A DNA stretch of 64,000 nucleotides. Origin: UBA4132 sp037133675 (GTDB taxonomy: Bacteria; Pseudomonadota; Gammaproteobacteria; Methylococcales; Methylomonadaceae). The position numbers and the translations under genes are program-made. The notes under the pieces were generated by a model that made no database searches, was not told where the DNA came from, and saw nothing but the letters and a program-made list of their open reading frames with translations. This document shows, piece after piece, positions 18,333 through 27,002 of this stretch; positions within the stretch are counted from its first letter, which is position 1, and each line of letters opens with the position of its first letter. The stretch covers positions 12,406 to 76,405 of the forward strand of contig JBAXNR010000007.1 in assembly GCA_037133675.1 (NCBI GenBank), given 5' to 3'.

Positions 18333-18353
18333 AACAAAATTAGAAGGACTGAA

Positions 18354-18695
18354 ATGAAGATTAAGCGAATTATGACTAATGCGGAATTTGATGCCGTTAG
18401 CCATTTGTTGAAAATATCAGAGGAACGCATCAAAGCGGCACGGGCATTTCTTGTTAATGGCGAAACCTATCAAGTGATTGCCGATAGACATGGTTGTACC
18501 AGACAGGCAGTCGGCGGTTCTGTCAATGCAGTGTGGGAGGTATTTGAAAATTACAAAAAAGCCCAGAGTGCTGCGGCAAATGCTAATGCGTCTTTACCAG
18601 ACGATTGGGAGGAAGTTACTTTAGTCGCGCCACGTTATCTTATTGAAAAGTTTAAAAGGGCGGTTTTTCTAGTTTCTCAGCAATCAAAAAAATAG
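18354..18695 (+). CDS. korA: KorA/TrfB-family transcriptional repressor
   Basis: A 113-residue helix-turn-helix repressor of the TrfB/KorA family. In RK2 this protein coordinates replication, partition and transfer promoters. The match runs along the protein: the N-terminal MTNAEFDAVSHLLKISEERIKAARAFLVNG, the HTH (about 39-62, YQVIADRHGCTRQAVGGSVNAVWE in pieces), and a C-terminal segment LPDDWEEVTLVAPRYLIEKFKRA that parallels LPEGYARVTAVLPEH of RK2 KorA. GAAGGA lies nine bases before ATG. It is a good candidate to bind the palindrome repeated in the three leading-region promoters. Confidence 0.85.
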   Translation: MKIKRIMTNAEFDAVSHLLKISEERIKAARAFLVNGETYQVIADRHGCTRQAVGGSVNAVWEVFENYKKAQSAAANANASLPDDWEEVTLVAPRYLIEKFKRAVFLVSQQSKK

Positions 18696-18827
18696 CAGCA
18701 GTGAAGCCGAAAAAAAAGCCCTGAGCCTTTCGACACAGAGCTTCAAGTATCAACGTAAGTAAAATAAAAACCAACTAAGTAGCTTAAATTTACTTTACCA
18801 AGCAATTATATCACGCAAGGCGAAATA

Positions 18828-19898
18828 ATGAAAAAGATAGACAAAAGTAAACTTGTTTCTGATGATGCTTTTTCCAATAGTCAGATGACACTTTTTCAAA
18901 CCTTTCTTTCTAACAACAAAAATAACGACTCTTTCTCAAATGCAATTGATTTTTGGGACAGTACCCCTCGTTTTTCCATTTCTCGACAAAGACAAGAAAA
19001 ACTAAGACTTATTGGTGGTTTTTTGCCAATTGCTTCAATAGAGTTTCATTATCGAGGCGGAACATATACCGCAAATATTCGCCCTGCCAGACTTGAATTG
19101 AAAAATGAAGAAGGTAAGCCTTCGGGTGAAACTATTGAATATTATCCTAGCGCACGAGAAGAAATTATTGAACTTGCCCTTAGAAAAATTACTGCGGTGC
19201 AAAATTCTGGTTATTTTGATAAATCAAGTTTTCGTTCTGGTTGTCGTTTTACACTTTACCAATTACGGCAAGAGCTAAAAGAAAAAGGTCATTCATTACG
19301 TTATGACGAATTGATGGAAGGACTCAAAATTCTTTCTCTAAGCAGTATTGAAATAGTAGGAGAAGGTAAAGAATTAAGCAATTTTTGCGCCATTTCATCC
19401 TATTTACCTTCATTAATAACGGTAACTAGGCAAGAGTTTGATACCGATGCAAAAGCAAAATGTTGGGTACAGTTCCATCCATTAGTTACCAACAGTATTC
19501 AACAATTATCTTATCGACAATTTAATTATTGCCGTTTGATGAATTGTCGTACTCAACTTGCTCGCTGGCTGCTAAACAACTTAGTTATGAAATACACACA
19601 AGCTTCATTTGCAACCAGTTTCGATATTCGTTATAGCACAATCAAACGCGATAGTGCATTACTAGACGGATATAAAGTGCAGCGTCAAGCTATCGCGGTT
19701 TTAGATAAAACTTGGAAAGAAATTAAGTCTTTAAAGCTACTAATGGTAATTGAGAAAATTGAACAGCGTGGAAAAAATAAAAAGCTGGAAGACATTATTT
19801 ACACACTTTATCCATCCCCCGATTTTGTAGCTGAACAAAAAGCGTCTAATCGTCGCCAAAATGATGCAAAAGCTAGTCAAGCGACAATGATTAAATAG
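18828..19898 (+). CDS. Plasmid replication initiator (TrfA/RepA-like)
   Basis: A 356-residue initiator that should bind the iterons immediately downstream. It has the two-winged-helix size and layout of TrfA/RepA initiators: an N-terminal region with QMTLFQTFL, a first WH around FTLYQLRQELKEKG (about 143-175), and a second around CRTQLARWLLNNLVMKYTQ to TIKRDSALLDGYKVQRQA. The call rests on this layout plus context: iterons start inside its stop codon, a DnaA box follows, and parAB-korA lies upstream. A leader with ATCAACGTAAGTAAAA is found 75 bases upstream. I do not recognise a closer named incompatibility type. Confidence 0.8.
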   Translation: MKKIDKSKLVSDDAFSNSQMTLFQTFLSNNKNNDSFSNAIDFWDSTPRFSISRQRQEKLRLIGGFLPIASIEFHYRGGTYTANIRPARLELKNEEGKPSGETIEYYPSAREEIIELALRKITAVQNSGYFDKSSFRSGCRFTLYQLRQELKEKGHSLRYDELMEGLKILSLSSIEIVGEGKELSNFCAISSYLPSLITVTRQEFDTDAKAKCWVQFHPLVTNSIQQLSYRQFNYCRLMNCRTQLARWLLNNLVMKYTQASFATSFDIRYSTIKRDSALLDGYKVQRQAIAVLDKTWKEIKSLKLLMVIEKIEQRGKNKKLEDIIYTLYPSPDFVAEQKASNRRQNDAKASQATMIK

Positions 19899-20297
19899 GG
19901 GGGAATAGGTGACGGCTTACCAAAGAAATAGGGGGGAATAGGTGACGGCAATAGGGGGGAATAGGTGACGGCTTGATATTTTTACCGAAGAACTGCCAAC
20001 AAATTATCAAGCAATAGGGGGGAATAGGTGACGGCTTGTCGAAAAATAGGGGGGAATAGGTGACGGCTTGTCGAAAAATAGGGGGGAATAGGTGACGGCT
20101 TGGTTTTTTCTCTGTCAATAACTCGAATTTAATTAAAAATTATGGAGAAAAATGTCTTGTTTTTGCTCAACTAAGGGGGAATAGGTGACGGCTTATATTT
20201 TCAACTGATTGATTTTATTATTTTAAAAAGCTATTTTTTCTACCCTATCCTTTTATTCTTTTTATTAATCTTTTTCTTTAACCTAAAATGTGGATAA
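19895..20297. other. oriV: Vegetative origin oriV: seven iterons, AT-rich stretch, DnaA box
   Basis: Six exact 22-base iterons (ATAGGGGGGAATAGGTGACG plus GC) start at 19895, 19928, 19951, 20014, 20046 and 20078; a seventh, degenerate copy lies at 20172-20192. Spacing is 32-33 bases in three intervals (three helical turns), with one close pair (23) and one long gap (63). The first iteron contains the rep stop codon. After an AT-rich stretch (20105-20288) there is a perfect DnaA box, TGTGGATAA, at 20289-20297. The purine-rich iterons create long but meaningless open frames on the other strand. Confidence 0.9.
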
Positions 20298-20324
20298 CTT
20301 TTACAATTCTTGGAGATATTTACC

Positions 20325-20624
20325 TTGCACCAAAAAAATAGAAGAAAACCACTAGCAGGAACTTTTGAACAAGTTTTACAGCGTGTCAATCATGAATCAA
20401 CTAGCCAAACGACCCTCATCATTGCAAAATTTGCTATGTCATTACTGGATAGTATTGAATTCGATTTGTCTCAAATAAACGAACTATCCACAACTGACCA
20501 AAAATTAGTTATGGTAATGTTCGATTTTTGTATAACAGAAGGATTAACAGAGGATGAGCGTAAAGAAGCATCCGTAGCATTCAGTCCTTTTTTAGAAATA
20601 TTCAAAAATGGAACAAGACATTGA
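20325..20624 (+). CDS. Small hypothetical protein next to oriV
   Basis: About 99 residues, helical and soluble, not recognised. I prefer the TTG at 20325 (MHQKNRRKPLAG...) because TTGGAG lies ten bases upstream; a longer frame opens at the TTG at 20310 but would use that ribosome site as codons. It has a basic N-terminus, then a mixed helical body (LLDSIEFDLSQINEL and a C-terminal acidic helix). Its position after oriV and before the primase-like gene suggests a copy-control or replication accessory role, which is only inference. Confidence 0.5.
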   Translation: MHQKNRRKPLAGTFEQVLQRVNHESTSQTTLIIAKFAMSLLDSIEFDLSQINELSTTDQKLVMVMFDFCITEGLTEDERKEASVAFSPFLEIFKNGTRH

Positions 20625-20659
20625 AATTATCAAATAACCATAATTTACATTTCAAAAGC

Positions 20660-20695
20660 CTACTGGGGAAAGAAAGTTTCTTCTTTTCCCAGTAG
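20660..20695. repeat. Stem-loop just upstream of the primase-like gene
   Basis: CTACTGGGGAAAGAA pairs with TTCTTTTCCCAGTAG, imperfectly in the middle, ending six bases before the ATG at 20702. There is no T run, so it is not a classical terminator; it could limit translation of the downstream gene. A stem with the same CTACTGGG/CCCAGTAG ends forms the terminator at 55401. Confidence 0.6.
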
Positions 20696-20701
20696 AAAAT
20701 T

Positions 20702-21589
20702 ATGAAAGCTAACATTGAACAGTTACGGCAATTAGATTTGATACTTATCTCATCACGACTTGGTTTAGAGCAAGATCAGAATGACTCTAAACAATTTAAA
20801 AGCGATAGCTACCGAATCAGTTTAACTGGTCAAAAATGGTTTGACCATAATGCAAATATAGGCGGTGGCGGGGCAATTGATTTAACAATGCACATCAAAC
20901 AAATAACATTTACCAACGCTGTTAATTGGCTAACTGGTGTTGATAGCGTAGTTCTTTTACAATCTCACAATAACATTAATAAAAAGCTAGCACTAAAGCA
21001 GAAAAAATCATCGATACCAATACCTAACGCTAATAATCTACAAATGGTTAAAAATTATTTAACCAGTCAACGAGGCTTAAATGCCGATCTTGTCCAGTGG
21101 TGCATAACTAAAGGATTAATTTATGCTGATTCGCGTAGTAATTGCGTTTTTATGTACGGTGTACGCGGTGCAGAATTGCGTGGTACGGATTCTATTGTCC
21201 AATGGCGCAGTATTTATGGAACAATTGAACACGGTTTTATTCTTCCTGCTCAAAATGCTCAAGGAGTCGCTTTATTGGAATCTGCCATAGACGCATTAAG
21301 TTACAGACAGCTACATCGAAAGATTATTACCTGTTCTATGGCGGGTAATAGTAATCACACAGTAATGAATCAGGCAGTTTTTATTGCAAAAGCAAATAAT
21401 CTGCCTGTTTTAAGCGCGTTTGATGCTGACAAAGGTGGTGACATTGCAAATACGATTTTAAGCCAATACGCCGCATTAAATGGCGTTAAAATCGTACAAG
21501 ATAGACCAATACAAGGTAAAGATTGGAATGATGTATTATTAAGCAATACCTTTGATAGTCATATAGACCAACCCAGCGGTGATACTTGA
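20702..21589 (+). CDS. Primase-like DUF3991/Toprim protein
   Basis: A 295-residue plasmid protein with an N-terminal remnant of a CHC2-type primase domain (KWFDHNANIGGGGAIDLTMHI, around 48-68, zinc ligands not evident), a DUF3991 middle (LTSQRGLNADLVQWCITKGLIY) and a C-terminal Toprim-like domain. In the last, GVALLESAIDALSY supplies the conserved Glu and LSAFDADKGGD the DxD. Such proteins are thought to prime complementary-strand synthesis after transfer or plasmid replication. Its 3' end overlaps the convergent stbC gene by 51 bases. Confidence 0.8.
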   Translation: MKANIEQLRQLDLILISSRLGLEQDQNDSKQFKSDSYRISLTGQKWFDHNANIGGGGAIDLTMHIKQITFTNAVNWLTGVDSVVLLQSHNNINKKLALKQKKSSIPIPNANNLQMVKNYLTSQRGLNADLVQWCITKGLIYADSRSNCVFMYGVRGAELRGTDSIVQWRSIYGTIEHGFILPAQNAQGVALLESAIDALSYRQLHRKIITCSMAGNSNHTVMNQAVFIAKANNLPVLSAFDADKGGDIANTILSQYAALNGVKIVQDRPIQGKDWNDVLLSNTFDSHIDQPSGDT

Positions 21590-22012
21590 TGAAATCAAAG
21601 CAATAGAACTAATTTCTATCAACCTAATCCATTTTGCCCTGTGTAACTCTTTAATCCCTTTATTCAGCGTAAAAATCAATCGAGTATTCTTTTTTGAGTT
21701 AGCAGAACCTAAGGCTATAAGTACAGCCTCTTGAATTACCTCACGTTGTTCAACTGTTATTTTCGTAAAATTTTCACGGGTTTGATTATCCAAATATTCT
21801 GCCAGTTCAGTCTTCGCCTGTTCAGTGAAATCAGTAATCATCATCCGATACTGATCCCCAGCTTTTTCTAACGCAAAAATCGTATTAGAAATTTTTTCTT
21901 CGGCATCCGTTACCAATACAGGCAATGCCTCAATGCGAAAAATAAGTGTATCCAAATCGCCAAGTATTTCGGCTATTAGAGCTTCACGAACAGTACGCGG
22001 CTCATTCTTCAT
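21539..22012 (-). CDS. stbC: StbC-like membrane-anchored accessory protein
   Basis: 157 residues, mostly helical and acidic, with one C-terminal membrane helix (about 135-155, ISSIALISSSITAGLVYMTI). It follows stbB with an ATGA overlap, the position of stbC in the R388 stbABC operon. In R388, stbC has no firm role. Function here is assigned by operon position and not by a clear motif. Its 3' end overlaps the primase-like gene tail-to-tail. Confidence 0.6.
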   Translation of the reverse strand: MKNEPRTVREALIAEILGDLDTLIFRIEALPVLVTDAEEKISNTIFALEKAGDQYRMMITDFTEQAKTELAEYLDNQTRENFTKITVEQREVIQEAVLIALGSANSKKNTRLIFTLNKGIKELHRAKWIRLIEISSIALISSSITAGLVYMTIKGIA

Positions 22013-22713
22013 TTAAACAAAGTTCTAAAAACATCATCAAGATTTTTATTAGCCGTCACTGATAAACGCTTCAAGGCGATCATCTTGACACATTCGTCTT
22101 TTTCATCGCCTGACACTTCGCGCAATTTAGCACGGTAATCTGTAATATCGTCAGTAATATCGCTTAAAGATTTACCAACAGACTTCATTCGTTCAAACAC
22201 TTCATTAGCATAAATCACTGTCTCTGGACGGATAATAAAAGATTTTTCCAGTGCTGCTAATCCAAACAGCGAACTAAATTCATCGGTTACTAATTCATCT
22301 ATTTCAACTTTGTTAAAAACTACGCGAATACGTTTTTTATCGATACCTAACTTATGCAATGCACGAATTGTGTTGACAGTATCGGCTTGTACTTTTTTCT
22401 CTTTAGTGACAGGTACGACAAAATAATCAAATTCTTCGTGTGAACCATCATACTGCTGCATGAGCTTCAAAAAATCTTCAACATTAGAAGCACCGACATC
22501 AATAATCGCAGAATCTAGCAACATCAATTCATCGATTAAATCGCCAAATTTCTTACCTTTCATTTTTTCCACTTCTACGCCATCGGAATCAGCACCCGCA
22601 TTGATTGATTCAATAGAAAAAATAGGGGCATTATTCATGCGAGGTTTAAGCAAATGCGCCGATGTTGTGGTTTTACCCACGTTCCCTGAAAAATTTATTA
22701 CTGCTACTTTCAT
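22009..22713 (-). CDS. stbB: StbB-like ParA-superfamily ATPase
   Basis: A 234-residue P-loop ATPase. The N-terminus MKVAVINFSGNVGKTTTSAHLL holds a Walker A-like GNVGKTT; DSAIIDVGASN is the Walker B region, and VVPVTKEKKVQADT and RVVFNKVE are typical of the StbB/ParA-like group. In R388 StbB acts with StbA to balance stable inheritance against conjugative transfer. It overlaps both neighbours by ATGA junctions, so stbA-stbB-stbC is one translationally coupled operon divergent from mobCA. Confidence 0.8.
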   Translation of the reverse strand: MKVAVINFSGNVGKTTTSAHLLKPRMNNAPIFSIESINAGADSDGVEVEKMKGKKFGDLIDELMLLDSAIIDVGASNVEDFLKLMQQYDGSHEEFDYFVVPVTKEKKVQADTVNTIRALHKLGIDKKRIRVVFNKVEIDELVTDEFSSLFGLAALEKSFIIRPETVIYANEVFERMKSVGKSLSDITDDITDYRAKLREVSGDEKDECVKMIALKRLSVTANKNLDDVFRTLFK

Positions 22714-23114
22714 TTTTTATTCCTTTTTGCGAATTTGGCTAATGCCTCTAGGTCAGGTGTGCTGTTCATAATCGCATTTAAGTCAGCGGGATCATGAGAG
22801 GCAACCAGTGGTTTTTCAGTTTGAATGTTTTCTATAAGTGTTTCCTTTGGTGAAGTTTTAATCTGAAGAATGGATTGATTTTTTCGCGTTTTACGGATTC
22901 TGGCTAAAGTAGTATCGAAATTTTTAAGCGTTATTTCAAGACCATATTCAGCAAGAATTTCAATAATAGAGGAACGAGAAACACCCGCCGCTAAAGCGGT
23001 TTCAACGTCATCAATGACATCTCGCAATTGAGCTGCTTTTGAACGGTTTATATCGTTGGAAGCGAGTTCACGGAGTTTTTCAGATACAGAGTTTTTATCC
23101 ACGCAGTTATCCAT
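22710..23114 (-). CDS. stbA: StbA-like DNA-binding protein
   Basis: About 134 residues from ATG 23114. A GTG at 23150 would extend it by 12 residues but has AAGG directly against it. The N-terminal half (SEKLRELASNDINRSKAAQLRDVIDDVETALAAG) and the HTH-like segment SRSSIIEILAEYGLEITLKNFDTTLARIRK fit StbA-type binders of plasmid stability repeats. The C-terminal half is a linker ending in a basic helix. It should bind the 11-base tandem repeats lying directly upstream (23200-23276), as R388 StbA does with its direct repeats. Confidence 0.7.
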   Translation of the reverse strand: MDNCVDKNSVSEKLRELASNDINRSKAAQLRDVIDDVETALAAGVSRSSIIEILAEYGLEITLKNFDTTLARIRKTRKNQSILQIKTSPKETLIENIQTEKPLVASHDPADLNAIMNSTPDLEALAKFAKRNKK

Positions 23115-23199
23115 CTTTGATTGAGCTGGGCATAGTGGAGCTAATAACACACCTTGTCAATTTATATGTCGTATTAGTGTAGTAATTATGTTGTGAAGT

Positions 23200-23276
23200 G
23201 TAGTAATAACGTAGTACTAATGCAGTACTAATGCAGTACTAATGCAGTACTAATGTAGTACTAATGTAGTAATGTG
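23200..23276. repeat. 11-bp tandem repeats upstream of stbA (centromere/operator-like)
   Basis: Five consecutive 11-base units G(T/C)AGTACTAAT at 23211, 23222, 23233, 23244 and 23255, with degenerate units on both sides (23200 and 23266). The period is close to one helical turn, so a protein could bind one DNA face cooperatively. A longer string, TTGTGAAGTGTAGTAAT, occurs on both sides of the array (about 23191 and 23289). The location between stbA and oriT matches the StbA-bound repeats of R388. Confidence 0.8.
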
Positions 23277-23329
23277 TTTTATTTGTGTTGTGAAGTGTAG
23301 TAATAGTGTTGTATTGACGAAAACAAGAG

Positions 23330-23362
23330 CGAAAATAACTAGGGCAGGATAGGCTTTGATGA
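23330..23362 (-). other. oriT: Origin of transfer with RP4-type nic site
   Basis: The minus strand reads CTATCCTGCCCTAG across 23352-23339. This matches the IncP/RP4 nic consensus YATCCTG|Y, so cleavage is predicted between 23345 and 23344 on the minus strand. It lies 66 bases before mobC, between the divergent stb and mob operons, where a MobP-type oriT is expected. I do not see a long perfect inverted repeat next to it. Confidence 0.75.
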
Positions 23363-23409
23363 TGCGATTGTGCTACAATTTCTAAAAAGCCCACCCAATA
23401 GTTCCTTGC

Positions 23410-23943
23410 ATGGCAAAATTAGAAACAATAAGAGCGCGTGTTGAACCCGACATAAAACTACGTTTTAGCGAACTTGCCAAGCAACAAGGGCTGTCTGAAT
23501 CAGAGCTATTAAGGTCGATTGTTTTAGACCTGACCAACCAAGAAACGCCCGCAGTTCAATCGATAAAAATCGATACAGAACACCTAGAGCTTGAAAGACT
23601 CAGCATTCGCTTACCAATGTTTTTAATGCAAGCTGCCAAACAAAATGCCAAAACTAAAGGCATGGCTATTAGCCGTTGGGTATCTGCGTTAGTGCAAGCC
23701 AATTTGACAGGACAACCGATCATGACGACCGAGGAAATCATCGTATTACAAGCCAGTAATCGAGAATTAACCGCTATTGGACGCAACATCAATCAAATTG
23801 CTAAGGTACTCAATGAGTCTTTTTATCGCGTTGAACAGGTAAAAATGGAGACGCTGAATGAGTTAATGCAGGTCATTAATACGAACCAAGCTGCCATCCG
23901 TGCGTTAATTCGTGTCAGTCAAAACTACTGGAAAGCCGACTAA
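23410..23943 (+). CDS. mobC: MobC-type relaxosome accessory protein
   Basis: A 177-residue DNA-binding protein that should bind oriT and help the relaxase. The N-terminal ribbon-helix-helix (ETIRARVEPDIKLRFSELAKQQGLSESELLRSIV) is followed by a second RHH-like unit. The C-terminal bacterial mobilization motif (ELTAIGRNINQIAKVLNES, about 119-137) is the MobC hallmark. Its stop overlaps the mobA start (TAATG). Confidence 0.88.
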   Translation: MAKLETIRARVEPDIKLRFSELAKQQGLSESELLRSIVLDLTNQETPAVQSIKIDTEHLELERLSIRLPMFLMQAAKQNAKTKGMAISRWVSALVQANLTGQPIMTTEEIIVLQASNRELTAIGRNINQIAKVLNESFYRVEQVKMETLNELMQVINTNQAAIRALIRVSQNYWKAD

Positions 23944-25004
23944 TGCCCTTGATTGAAACCGAACTAGGCAACGCACTCGATTATTCCGTTAAGCGCAAAG
24001 CAAATCGTACTCGAAATCTGAGAAGCATAGCCAGTGGTATTACCCGAAAAACAGGCAACGGATCTTCTGAAGTCATGGTGAAAATTACAGGTTTTGGCAA
24101 AGGAACCAGTCACGCTCAAGCACACATCACCTATATATCCAGAAACAGCAAATTAGAACTAGAAAATGACCGAGGTGATATTTTTAAGGGTGAAGAAGAG
24201 ATAAATGCCTACTTTAAGAACTGGGAACAGGACTTTAATGGCACTAAGCGATACAAAAACCAACGAGACACGCTGCACCTAGTGCTTTCCATGCCAGAAA
24301 ATACTGCCCCCGAAGCCGTTAAAAATGCCGTGCGTGACTTCTCAAAGGCAACCTTTAGCTATAATCATGACTATGTGTTCGTATTGCACACCGATGAAAA
24401 ACATCCACATTGCCATTTAGCGGTTAAATCCCTAGGTTTTAACACCAAGCGTTTAAATCCTCGTAAAGCCGACTTACAACATTGGCGTGAAAGTTTTGCA
24501 GAAAAGCTGCGCGAACAAGGTATCGATGCCGAAGCAACGCCCCGTAGTAGCCGTGGTGTCATCAAAAAAGCCGAATCCAGTGTGATTCGTCATATTGAAC
24601 AGGGCGATAAAACCCATCAACCGCGTGTGTCTAAAGTGAAGGCGATGAAAATAAAACAAGCCGCCGAAGAGCTTGTTGCCGAAACACAAGGGCTATCCAC
24701 TGAGCCTAAACCGTGGGAGACTGCCATTCAAGCCAAACAAGACAGTGTTAGAAAAGCATGGCTGAATAGCGCGACCACCCTTGAAAAACACACGCATTCA
24801 GACCATGACAATAACGGTTACGAAGATAAAAAACTCGCTAATAATATTCGTCATTTTGTGTCTGTTATGCCAGCGATTGAAACCGAGCGCGATCAAATTA
24901 AACAAAAGCTATTGCTGAAATTTACTAAGCAACCAGAAATTACCCGCAATAACAACGAAAATACCGTAAATAACAGCAAACTGAAAAATGAACGTGAGCG
25001 GTAA
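23943..25004 (+). CDS. mobA: MobP-family relaxase
   Basis: Nicks oriT and pilots the strand into the recipient. 353 residues. The relaxase domain carries the likely Tyr region AHITYISRNSK (60-70) and the metal-binding three-His motif HTDEKHPHCHL (149-159). The domain ends near 220, after which a basic helical tail follows with no primase or helicase domain, so this is a small mobilization-type relaxase. It is coupled to mobC. Both genes look intact, unlike virD4 and virB11. Confidence 0.9.
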   Translation: MPLIETELGNALDYSVKRKANRTRNLRSIASGITRKTGNGSSEVMVKITGFGKGTSHAQAHITYISRNSKLELENDRGDIFKGEEEINAYFKNWEQDFNGTKRYKNQRDTLHLVLSMPENTAPEAVKNAVRDFSKATFSYNHDYVFVLHTDEKHPHCHLAVKSLGFNTKRLNPRKADLQHWRESFAEKLREQGIDAEATPRSSRGVIKKAESSVIRHIEQGDKTHQPRVSKVKAMKIKQAAEELVAETQGLSTEPKPWETAIQAKQDSVRKAWLNSATTLEKHTHSDHDNNGYEDKKLANNIRHFVSVMPAIETERDQIKQKLLLKFTKQPEITRNNNENTVNNSKLKNERER

Positions 25005-25046
25005 ATTACAGTTACAAAAATCGTGTTGATGCAACAGCAACCATGA

Positions 25047-26957
25047 TTAGGTATGTTTCAATTGCTGCACAGCTCGCCAAGCTGTATCTATACCGAAGTT
25101 AAAATAGGTTTCACCAGCTGCATCCACATTGGCAATGGTGATTCGTCCATGCGCTTTGCTTGCTGCTTGATAAGCAGGTTTACCCTCACTGTCATTATGC
25201 GCATAAACATAACCGTGTGACCAACGATTAACGGTGATGGCGGCAATATCACGCTCTGCATCAAAGCCCAGTGAACCATACATTTCTGTCAGTTGTTTAC
25301 GAATATGTGTCTCAAAGGTGTCAAAAGATGTGCCTAGTAAATCAGCTCGACCCGCACGGAATAAATCAGCAGGTTTTCCTTCACCTAACAGTGGATTAGG
25401 CATCCGAATCATTTGAATAATTATCGGTGCGTCAGGTTCTCTACGCGGTTGGTAGTCACCCATATTGACGGGGAAATCGGTCAGTACATATTGAAAATAA
25501 CTACTTGGACAAAACACACTGCCAATACCACTACGTTTTAATGGCTGCCATTGCCGTAACGCAACTTGTGCATACACCAATGGCATTTTGATATTCGCTC
25601 GCATGGCGGCTTTTTGTTTGGCGGGCAAGGTTGGAATAATATACGCAGCCATCATGTGCCAACCTGCCATAACTGTATGATGAGCATGGGCTTCAAATAA
25701 CTTATTATCTTTAACATAGCGCACTACGGTATCTTTTTCGACATTGTCAGCGTAAACAGCAAGGCTACCCAGCCTGATTTTTACCGCGTTAGTGTCACGA
25801 TCGAGCTGAGTATAATCATAATGACTGGTGACTGCTTTAACAGCGGTATCAAAATTGGCGACATTAGGAATTAACTGTTTGACTAACAACCGCGCAATGG
25901 TCGCGTTACCATCGGGAAAGTGATAAATGTATTCGTCAGGGTAATGGTCTTGTTCAAATTCGTTTTTGAAATAGGACGCGGGTGGTAAGCCATACAGTCC
26001 ACCATCTACTGCATCCCATAACAACACACTGGTGCCGCCACAGGCGTAATCATCAGCTAAGGGCATAGACAATAAAGCAATGAGCGCAGGGTCGGTAAGC
26101 TTATAAACGTCACGCAAAAATTCGACATAGTTATTTTCATACAGTTTGCGTTTGCCTGATTTACCCGCAAAATAGGCTTTTGCTTTCGGTGAACCCTGCA
26201 TGACTTCACGCACTTTAGCCCGTTGTCCGTCAGATAATGGCGTTTTATCGAGCATACTGGCAAAACTGGGTGCAACCTTAAGACCTGGTAAATAAGAATG
26301 GGCATAATATTTGCCCGTCCAGTGACTCGGCAAACAACTACGCATTAAGACACTGTGTTGATAGGTCTCTGAATCGAAAAAAATACCCTGCGTTAACTCA
26401 TGGCGGATAAAAAACTGTTTATCGTAGGCGGTTTTAAACACGTTTAAATCAATACCCACGTCAGTGAGTAATTTTTTCACTACTTTACTGTATTTTGACG
26501 GTGCTGCTATCGATTGCGAACCACCATAAGACAGATAAGTTTTACCATCAATGGTAAATTCATTGCGCTTGGCATGACCACCAAAATCATCGTGATTATC
26601 AAGAATCAGAATACGCGCGTCTTTTTTTATAGTTTGCCGATAAAAATTGGCAGCCGATAAACCACTGATACCCGCTCCAATAACAATCAGATCATAGGGT
26701 GTGCTATCGAGTGTTGCTGTTCCCCAGTCTGTTTTATCTGTCCATGCTACTGCGTGAGCCGCTTCAAACGATCCTGCGTGGCTACCGCGTAAGCCTGTTA
26801 AAGCGGGGGGATAATAATCTACTGGGATATTATCGAGATTTTTGGTCATTAGGGTTTCTGAGATAGCCTCTAACGACCAGCCTGCGGTAGCGACTGTCGC
26901 CCCTGTCCAGAGAATGCCATTAAGAAAGTCTCTACGCGTAATATCTTTTTTAAACAT
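25047..26957 (-). CDS. Tat-exported FAD-dependent amine oxidoreductase (spermidine dehydrogenase-like)
   Basis: A 636-residue flavoprotein of the spermidine dehydrogenase-like group. The start ATG 26957 is preferred over TTG 26969, because GAGAAC lies seven bases before the ATG and the product then begins with a Tat signal (KKDITRRDFLNG plus a hydrophobic stretch). It is therefore probably folded in the cytoplasm and exported. The dinucleotide-binding motif VIGAGISGLSAA lies near residue 90, followed by ILDNHDDFGGHAKRNEF and GGSQSIAAPSKYS, all typical of SpdH-like enzymes. The substrate could be polyamines, not proven here. It is unrelated to its mobilization and transfer neighbours and looks like inserted cargo. 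Confidence 0.8.
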   Translation of the reverse strand: MFKKDITRRDFLNGILWTGATVATAGWSLEAISETLMTKNLDNIPVDYYPPALTGLRGSHAGSFEAAHAVAWTDKTDWGTATLDSTPYDLIVIGAGISGLSAANFYRQTIKKDARILILDNHDDFGGHAKRNEFTIDGKTYLSYGGSQSIAAPSKYSKVVKKLLTDVGIDLNVFKTAYDKQFFIRHELTQGIFFDSETYQHSVLMRSCLPSHWTGKYYAHSYLPGLKVAPSFASMLDKTPLSDGQRAKVREVMQGSPKAKAYFAGKSGKRKLYENNYVEFLRDVYKLTDPALIALLSMPLADDYACGGTSVLLWDAVDGGLYGLPPASYFKNEFEQDHYPDEYIYHFPDGNATIARLLVKQLIPNVANFDTAVKAVTSHYDYTQLDRDTNAVKIRLGSLAVYADNVEKDTVVRYVKDNKLFEAHAHHTVMAGWHMMAAYIIPTLPAKQKAAMRANIKMPLVYAQVALRQWQPLKRSGIGSVFCPSSYFQYVLTDFPVNMGDYQPRREPDAPIIIQMIRMPNPLLGEGKPADLFRAGRADLLGTSFDTFETHIRKQLTEMYGSLGFDAERDIAAITVNRWSHGYVYAHNDSEGKPAYQAASKAHGRITIANVDAAGETYFNFGIDTAWRAVQQLKHT

Positions 26958-27002
26958 GGTTGTTCTCAATAATGGGTAAAAATAGGGTGATTTACACTGG
27001 GA

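Noticed and set aside
19891..20118. Open frame on the minus strand coding repeats like PIPPYCRHLFPPI
   Set aside because: It is only the iteron array read in one frame; no ribosome site and no homology outside the repeat.
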